A stretch of 64,000 bases of DNA. Source: Schistocerca nitens. Taxonomy: Eukaryota > Arthropoda > Insecta > Orthoptera > Acrididae. This document shows, one piece after another, positions 50,601 to 59,900 of this stretch (positions within the stretch are counted from its first letter, which is position 1; each line of letters starts with the position of its first letter). A model generated the notes under the pieces. That model ran no database searches. It saw only the letters and a list, made by a program, of their open reading frames with translations, and had not been told where the DNA came from. A program made the translations under genes and the position numbers. The DNA lies in NCBI RefSeq assembly GCF_023898315.1, contig NC_064616.1, positions 648,330,974 through 648,394,973 of the forward strand, written 5' to 3'.

Positions 50601-53600
50601 AAGCTTCTCTTTGTATTGTTTTCATCCTTGGTTCATTTATTTGCTTGATTTAATAACTTCTGCTATTCATTGTACTTGTATTGTAAAAAGACAAATAATT
50701 TCAGTGCACATACTGAAAATTTGTTCTATACACATTTTTTAGAGAATTTATTTGCATATTTATTCTTTTGAATGTTTATTTTTATGACTTACTTTAGACA
50801 TGCTTCATATATTTTGATTGCATTATTTTTATTGTTCAATATTTCTAATTACTGCTGTTATTTATTTTTTATTTTTTATTATTATAGGCCATCATAACAT
50901 TCATAAAGGCTCTAGACATCATGGCGATAAATATGAAAAATACAATAAATATAATGGTAAGTGCATGGAACATGGAACACATTTTTTAGGCTTTACTTAG
51001 GCTGTTTGTGTGTATAAAATGTCTTTGCCTTTCTATTACAACACTGCTTTTGTCCCTGTCCACCCTCCCACACTCTGCCACTCCTACCCTTCCCTCTCAC
51101 ACTTCAAGGGGCTCACAACTGTTTTGTGAGTATATGTGTGGTGAGCATGGGACCGCAAGCAATTGCAGTACTACTTCCTTTTCTGTTTTGCAATTTTATT
51201 CTACCGAGCGAGGTGGTACAGTGGTTCGCACACTGGATTCGCATTCGGGAGGATGATGGTTCAAACCTGAGTCCGGCCATCCTGATTTAGGTTTTCCATG
51301 ATTTCCCTAAATTGCTTCAGGCACATGCCTTGATGGTCCCTTTGAAAGGACATGGCTGACTCCCATCCCAATCCTTCCCTAATCCGATGGGACCTATGAC
51401 CTTGCTCTTTAGTCCCCTCCCCCCAAATCAACCAACCAATTCTATTCTCTGGCTATATCTTTCCTCTGACTTATTCTCAAGGACAGACTTCCTGCTGACA
51501 ACCTAGATCGATCGTAGGATTTCATTTGTGGCTTTTCCTACATTGTTATTTGCACCAAATATTTTGGTTAACTTTATTTTGGCCCCACATCTGGATTTGA
51601 TCTCCACCTTCACAAATACTTTACAGATTGTTCAAGCTGTGCGGGGAATGTGACCCAATACCAAGTATGGTAACCAGTCCACCGTATTTGCTCCCAGAAG
51701 CTGTATTTCCCTACCGTCAATGCCTTGTTTTAAATGCCTGCATTTAGTGCATATATCTCTCCGGTGTACATTTGACTCAATTTGTGGAGAGTGTGGTTGG
51801 TCACTTCATCAAAACTCGCCATGTGTGCTACCACTTGTCTGTGTCAGTTGTGTGAACAACCACCATACCCAATCATCAGAGTGTGCTAACCTACTCAACA
51901 AATGTAAAATCCAGCAACTGAAGGTCACAGATTATCTCTCATATTTTGAAGCCAGAAAAAAATGATTGATTGTATCCAGTGTCAATGATATTGACATTTG
52001 CCAGTGCTGTGGCCTGGTAGTTGGCAGTACATGGTGTATTTACTGTTTTAATGTGTACACCTGGTAGTTTTACCAATAAATTTGACTATGGGGTTCTTTC
52101 TTGGGAACCCTCTCCCTGGAAATCCGTAAATCAGAGGCCCAACCCCAACCAGTGGCTGAAGGAGCCAGGAACTGTGGTCTCATGGCTACCCACTCCTCTT
52201 CTTTCCTACACCCACAGTGGGTAAGCCCTCACAAGAATTTCAGCTATGGCCCTGGAGGTGCCAGATCCCCCCATACCGTTGGGAATTGGAACCGATGTTT
52301 GATGATGATCCACCCCCACCAGTACGACCTGTCCTGGCCGCTTGAAGCCTAACCAAAGCCTAACCAGGACACCCTCAACAGTATGATCCAATGGAACTGC
52401 AGTGACTATTACTGTCACCTGCCAGAACTACAGTGTCACCTGCCAGAACTACAGGAACCAATTTCCTTTTGTTCTGTGATATGTGTTGCTTTTCGAGAAA
52501 CACACTTCACTCGTGACTACTCCTCAACTCTTCATTGTTACCTTGAAATCTGTCAGAACCATAGTGGGTCCAAAAGAGTGTCTGGTGGGGTATGTACATT
52601 GGTTCACACAGATGTCGTCAGTGAGTGGGATCCCCTCCATACCGTATTGGAAGTAGTAGCAGTACAGTTGTAAATGACCCTCACAATCAGCATTTGCAAC
52701 ATTTATCTGTGCCCATATAGGGTACATACATAACTTATGACCACCTTAATCCAAAAACTCGCCCAATTTTTCTCCTACTTTGGGATTTCAGTGCGCACCA
52801 CCCACTGTGAGGAAGTACTACTTCATGTGGTTGGCCGCCTTTGATTGACCACCTTAGTTATGATCTTGATCTGTGTCTTCTTAGTGGGCAGTACTTTCAC
52901 CCACTTCAGAGGTGGCTATGCACTGTATCAGCTGTAGCCCCTATGATCTCTTCCTCCCATCTTGTGGCTTTACTACAAGGACCACTACACAACGATCTTT
53001 GTGACAGTGACCACTTTTCATTGATCCTGTCTATCTCTTATCACCGCCCAACACACCAATGATCACTTTGGGCTCTTTGGAGAGCCAGTTGGCAGTTCTG
53101 TACCTGTGTTGTCACCTTTGCGCCCTCTGTCAGATTGCATCAACAAGATTGTGCGAGTCGGTCACCAGTGAGATCACCCATGCCTCTGGAATTGCTATTT
53201 CCCTTCCTACAGTGCCACCTCCACCACTGGCTCATGTCATGGCAGACAAAACACTTTGCAAGCGTTATTCATGATTGTCAGAGAATCTTGTAATGTTTCA
53301 AGTGACATCGTTCATAGTGGCTTTGTGCTAATGCTCACCATCTGATTAAACGCAGTAGGACTGAATGCTTGGAGCACTCGATTCCGCCGGCCGGAGTGGC
53401 GGTTCTAGGCTCTACAGTCTGGAACCGCACGACTGCTATGGTCGCAGGTTCGAATCCTGCCTCGGGCATGGATGTGTGTGATGTCCTTAGGTTAGTTAGG
53501 TTTAAGTAGTTCTAAGTTCTAGGGGACTGATAACCTCAGAAGTTGCGTCCCATAGTGCTCAGAGCCATTTGAACCACTAGATTCCTTTCTTGGGAACATA

Positions 53601-56281
53601 TACCTCTTCGCCTCAGAGGTTGTCCAATCTCTGTAGTCCTGTGGACCACCCAAGATCAATGACTGTTTTGGTTGCTTCTTTCATTGTGATATTTGTACTA
53701 ATGCGTCAGATCTTGCTGAACACCCTGCAACCCACTTTGTGACAGCTACAGCACCTATTTCTTAGCTGTCTTATCTTTCAAATGAGCAAATGACAAGTAA
53801 GGGACATCTCCCTTTATGAACCTTTTACTGACAGGAAACTAAAGGCTGTTGACTCATCACATACCACCACCTCAGGCCCCTATTCAATTCATAATCCAAT
53901 GATACAACATCAGAATGTTATTCAAAGATTCTACTCAGGATCTTCAATTGTATTTGGTTAGAATGTGTTTTCTGTTTGTAATGATGAGATATCATCATCC
54001 AAATCCATAACCAGTCAAAAGTCAATGTCCATTGACAGCTACCACTCAGTTAACCTCGCCAACATGTGCTGCAAACTGCTTGAAAGGATGGAGGCCTGAC
54101 AATTGTGCTGGGTTCTTGAATCACCGGTTGTTTTGTCCCTCCATTATCATGGTTTCGAGGAGGGATGTTCCAGAATCAGTCATCTATTTGGGTTGGAAAT
54201 AACGATCTGGCAAGTCTATCCTAAATGCGACCACCTCATTACAGTCTTAGGGCACGTAACACAGTTTGGTGCAATCACATTTTACTTGACATCAATGGCT
54301 GGGGCTTTTGAGGCTCCATATCAATTTTTATTCACGAGTTTTTATCTCACCAGTTGTTTTTGGTTAAAGTTGATATATCACTCAGCTCCACTAAAGTCCA
54401 AGAGAACGGTGTCCCATAGGGCCCTGTGTTGCCACTCTTTTCCTCGTTACCATTGACAGGTTAGTGACCTCTTTTGGACCACTGGTCATCCTTGTGTTGT
54501 ATGTCGACGACTTTCACATTTGTTCAGCTCCCAATCTGTAACCTCGGTTGAACATTAGCTCTGAGGTGCATTTTGGCTTGGATACTTCCCCATTGCTGCC
54601 ATATATCTTGTGCGAAAACATATGTCATGTATTTCACGGTATTGGTTGACCACAGTATTATCGCACCTGGGAGTGAGGGAGCTTTGGTCAGCTTACCGTG
54701 AGGGAGCAGGTAATTGAATTTGATAGTATATGCACAGCTGACCTGACTGGAACTGAAAGAAGCATTGACATTGTGATAAGCTTTACTTAATCACTATTTT
54801 ACTTGTTTACTGTAATATCACTGCATGTTTCCAATAAAGGTAAAGTGCAGTAATATTGTGATTGAGTAGTACATACAGACCCAGAACTCTAATTGGGCAC
54901 CCAGTACTTGGACATTGTTGCAAAGTCCAGATTTTTAGGATTCCCCTTTGATAAAAAAAAATGACATAGCTGTTCTGTATTTGTAAACTAAAGATAGCTG
55001 CATGTGAAAGCTTAACACTATCTGCTTCCTTGCCCACACCTCTTAGGGTGAGGATTGTGCTACTTTCCTCCATATTTACTGGCCCCTGATCTCATCCTGA
55101 CTGGACTGTGGTAATTAGGTTTATGACTCAGTGGTATCTTCAGCTTTAAAAATGTTGGATTCAGTCCATCATCTGGCGACTGATACCTTCTGGACGAGTC
55201 CAGTAGACAGTCTCATCACTGAAGCAGGGATTTTCCCTCTTCATTTCAGATGGTACCAGCTCATACTGACTGTTGCAATTGCCATCTGAAAATTTCCTAA
55301 TCATCCAACTTACCAAATTCTTTTCACATAGAACGGACATTGACCTACAGAAACCCGCCCTCCGGTGGTAATGCCACTTTGACTGCACATCCTCCCGTGT
55401 TTTCCTGCAAGCACCCCCCCCCCCCCAAATCCTTGCCCTTGTTTAGTACTCAAACCACAAATTATGTCTGATCTTCTTCAAGGAGCTATAGTTTGTCACC
55501 CTCAGACATTTCGGCATCTGTTCCTTTCAGTTCTTCTTCAAGAATTTCAAGTGTTACTGACATTTACACTGTTTGTTCTAAAACCACATTTACACCGGTT
55601 GCTCTAACACCACGGATAAGATGGGAGATGCTGTTACATCTCCCACTGATCAGAAACATTTGTTGCTGGGAACATATAGAGTGTTTATAGTAGAGCTGAT
55701 AGCCATTAAAAGAGCCTAGTATTTTGTCAGTAACCTGCCCGAGCCATTTCTTAATTTGTAGTGACTGTGAGCAGTCTCCAGGCTGTTGATCAGTGTTACT
55801 CTTGTCACCCTGTGATAACTGCTGTTCATGACCTTCTCCCTGATCTTAGTCATACTGCCTGCTCATTTGTCTTTCTCTGGATCCCAAATCATGTGGATAT
55901 CCCAAGGAGTGAATAGGCCAGCTATTTAGCTACAGAACCAATTACTCGCCCAACATTCGTTTTGGCAATCCCGGGTGCAAATAAGACCTCTCCTCACTCA
56001 AATGTGGAACATCATTTGCTAGGCTACTGCTGCCACTAATATACTCTGCACTATCAAGGAGACTACTGTTGCATGTTGCTGCTCCTCCTCCAGTTTCTCC
56101 AAAAAGGAACACCCCGTCCTAAATCATACTGGATTAACCTGGTGTTTCATCGTGTATAATGAGCCTCCGGTGGCTTCACCTTCTCCGGTGGTTTCCCCTT
56201 CCTCACCTTACCCAGTGGATTCCCCCTCTCATTCCTTCCCTTTTCCCTCCCACTCTCTCATTACCCGTCCCAACTCTCACC

Positions 56282-56331
<50 letters not shown>

Positions 56332-56842
56332 ATAAATATTGTGAAATGTAATTATTAAAGTCTTCTTTACAATTTGGGAACTTTATTTGTTAGATGCTCT
56401 TTCTCTTTTTGTCACCTCTCATGTAAAATCGTGTTTTAATTGTTAAACTGTATTAGCATGTGTACTAATTTATTGATTAACTGTTCACTGTTCAATGCTT
56501 CATGTATAAGATTTTATCAATTTATACAAAAATATATTAGAAATCTAATACTTTCTTAACTTTTGTCTGTCTGGCCTTGTTGAAATTCATAGTCCTTATG
56601 TGTACTTGGAATAAACTTCCTTCAACTATTTATATCAGATTTTAAAATTTTATTGAAATATTTTTATTTGCAGGAAAAGTTTGCTATTGTTTTCCATTTT
56701 AGCTTCTTCCCCCCCCTCCCCCCCTCCTTCCCCTTTTTTTCTGCATATTGTCTCTTGGCATGTGTTGTATTAAACTGTTCGAAGTTCGAGGCTTTTAATG
56801 TCCTCTGGAGAGGAAAAACAATAATAATAATAGTGATGGTGT

Positions 56843-56900
<58 letters not shown>

Positions 56901-59900
56901 AATCTTAGAAAGGTAACTATTAAACAAAATTCTACACCCATATATACAACTGACATTCAGTGCCCTATCTGTATGCTGCATGGTAGGTTATAATCAGAGA
57001 AAATGTATGCAATAATTGATTTTATGAAATTATTATTATTGCTGCTATATTCTAATCTCTCTCTCTCTCTCTTCTCTTCTCTTCTCTTCTCTTTATCTAT
57101 TTGTGTCTCAATCTCTCTGTTTACTATTACTGGGAACTGTAATTTAACAGATGTTAATAGAAACCATGGTTTTTTATGTGAATAATGGAAATGATTTTGG
57201 TACAGCTTGTTACTTGGTATATATCTTTATTTGTGAAAAATATGGATTTTTGGTAATTAATATACTCTGTTTAATATTGGTCCCTGATTGAGAACAAAAC
57301 TATAGTGTTATTCGAGATTTTAACAAATTTTGGTTTTTGTTTTGAATTGTTCATTAGATGTGCATACACTTTACTTGAATCTTCTCTTGCTTCCAATATG
57401 TGTACATAACAAAAACTTCACATGTGATCAAACTTGCTGAATGTCTTTCGATCTTGGATCTTCAGGCAGTTTCCATTGGGATGATAGGGCCTTGGTTTTG
57501 ACATCATACACATATACCCATGTTCCATCACCTGTTATAGTCTTCTTTAGAAGCTCTTGATCATCGTCAGCTTCATTCAGCAATGCCTTAGTGATGTCTA
57601 CCCAGTCATTTTTGGTCGAAATTAAACAATTTCAGAACAAATTTTGCTGATACATGTTTCATGCCCAAAACATCTGAAAAAAATTACTTGGCATGAATCA
57701 AATAATATGCCAACATCATCAGCAACCGTTCTAATGATGATTCGGTGGTTTTCGAGAACCATTTCCTTCAATTCTTCCTTACTGTCATCAGTAATTTATG
57801 TGCTAGGGCGTCCAGGACAGTCATCATCTCCAACATCTTTTAGACCCTCCTTGAAATGTTTTTATCCCTTGTAACTCTTATCTTACTCATAGCAGATTCA
57901 CCAAGAGCCACAATCAACATTTCGAATGTGGTGCTGCACTTCATTCCATTTTTTGAACAAAATTTAATGCAAATTCTTTGATCCACCTTTATCTAAAGTA
58001 AAAATTTGCCGAGTACTTGAAAAGTTTATAACCTTTTCAAGTGTTAACAATAAACTAAATTGAAAACAGCTGAAAATACAAACATACATCAGGAACATGT
58101 GTACCAACAAGATAAAAAAATTTGAAGATCAAATACATAAAGACTGCAAGCTTAGAAAATTTCCTTTACTTTTTGATCGCACCTCGTATAGTAGAAATTA
58201 ATTATGATAATAGTTTTAAAATATTTTCATGATTAATTTTAGTCTGTATGTTTAAAACAACCAAGTCAGAAAACAACTTTAACTGAAAACAATCAAGTAT
58301 TTTGCTTGTTGGATTGTTCAGTGTTCACATTACCCGTGAAGTCTTCAGTGCTTGACAAGATGTCTACCATGAAATTGTTTAGTGCTGTGTCACCACTGTC
58401 TCACTTTGAGAAACTGAAAGTGATTTGTACTGTCATTTAGATGTATACATGTCCTGGACATTGTCATATAGTATATTTAAAACACAGAGACAGCTTTCCA
58501 AAGTAAAAACTCAGTTATCGTGCAACAGTGTAATTTTACCAAATGAATAAGTTGAGTCTTTGCAGAGTGAATGCCGTTGTGTATTGCTCACAAAGTGGTG
58601 GTGGTGGTTATTTTATGATTTTACGCAGAAATCCATCATTTATCATCACCTTGCTGGTTAATTACGAAGGTCCAATTTATGGAAAAATCATAAAACTTGT
58701 CATTTTTCTTCATAAGATGTGACTTTGTTTAAGTCAGTCTCACAGGAGCTGCTTGGTGTTTTACTTTTTTGTAGCTGGATTAGCTGTGTTCGAAGGGTTG
58801 GAAGCGCAAGATCATCATCTGTGAAACAGATTTTTGGAAAAATTAATTTTATATCATGTAAGAAATGCGGAAGGGAAAATTGGCAATGTGCACAGGATTT
58901 TTTGTGTGCCTTTACAATAACTGCACCATCACTGGATTCTATAACTCTTCTCAGTTGCTTTGAAGCATCAAATTTCACAGGATACATACTACATGTCCTC
59001 AGGTTGGGAGGCGATATTCAAAAGCTGTTACCCAGCTCAGCACATTTGTGAGACATTGCCATTATTACAGACATAGATAGAAAAACAGATAATAAATGTG
59101 GCACCATAATTTTGGCACTACATTTATATTCAAGAAGAGTATGGCTCAAATATTTTCAGGCTATTGTAATTATACTGTTGGCCATCAGAATTGCAGTGCC
59201 ATGAAAGTGACCTGCAGCAAATGCCAAATTGGTATTAAGTATACTACGTGCTTGGGTATGCAGGTGATAAGCATGTCACTGCAACCACCCACAGTAGATA
59301 GGAATAACGCCTTCTACATTCTGTATTTAAGGAAAGATTACAAAGCAACTTCCTCAGGTGTTGCAGTTGGACAGCAGCTGTATTGTAGTGTATTGTGGAT
59401 ATGATTTATCATTCCACAATATTACTCACTTTCCTCCAACTGGTGAACTGATCTATACAGACAGCTATAGAGGGACATACAGTTAAATGAGGACTCCGAA
59501 CTATGGTGTAACTTCATATTTTCACATTGGCAAAAATTACCAGAATGTAAGATGTTTCAAGTAACATGTAAACATCCTAGGCCAAAGAAGGAAACATAGG
59601 GTCCGTTATCTAGCACATTGCCACTGAGTCACTGATTGGATATTATATTTATTTTCCTCTGTCCTATAAACGTGCGTACCCAGTGAATTTCTTTATACCT
59701 GCTATGCAATCTCTAATCCAAACAATGGTGCAGTTTGCCATTGTTCACATGTACAAAGTAGTGCACAGTTTTATTTTGTACCCATAATGTTGCTTCTGAA
59801 AGTGTTCTCTAGCAGAGTAATTAGTATACCTTTTTGATATGAGGAAACTTATAATAATTTGCTAGAGTAGCGTTTGTGTTGTGATGAAATAGTATTAGTT

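Larger units (their letters stand above)
51480..56284 (+). mobile_element. I-type LINE with RNase H, long but decayed
   Basis: Order on the + strand: ORF1 zinc knuckles (51720-51965); endonuclease (52380-53062: [40 protein letters not shown], then SDHFSLILS); RT (about 54000-54530: [15 protein letters not shown] region, [18 protein letters not shown], [15 protein letters not shown], YVDDFHIC); RNase H and C-terminus (about 55720-56150: SPGC, DNCC and [11 protein letters not shown]). An RNase H domain after RT is typical of I-clade elements. A SINE interrupts it at 53386-53575. The element runs into a (CT)n tract at 56285. Many stops and frameshifts. Exact 5' end not determined. Confidence 0.8.
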
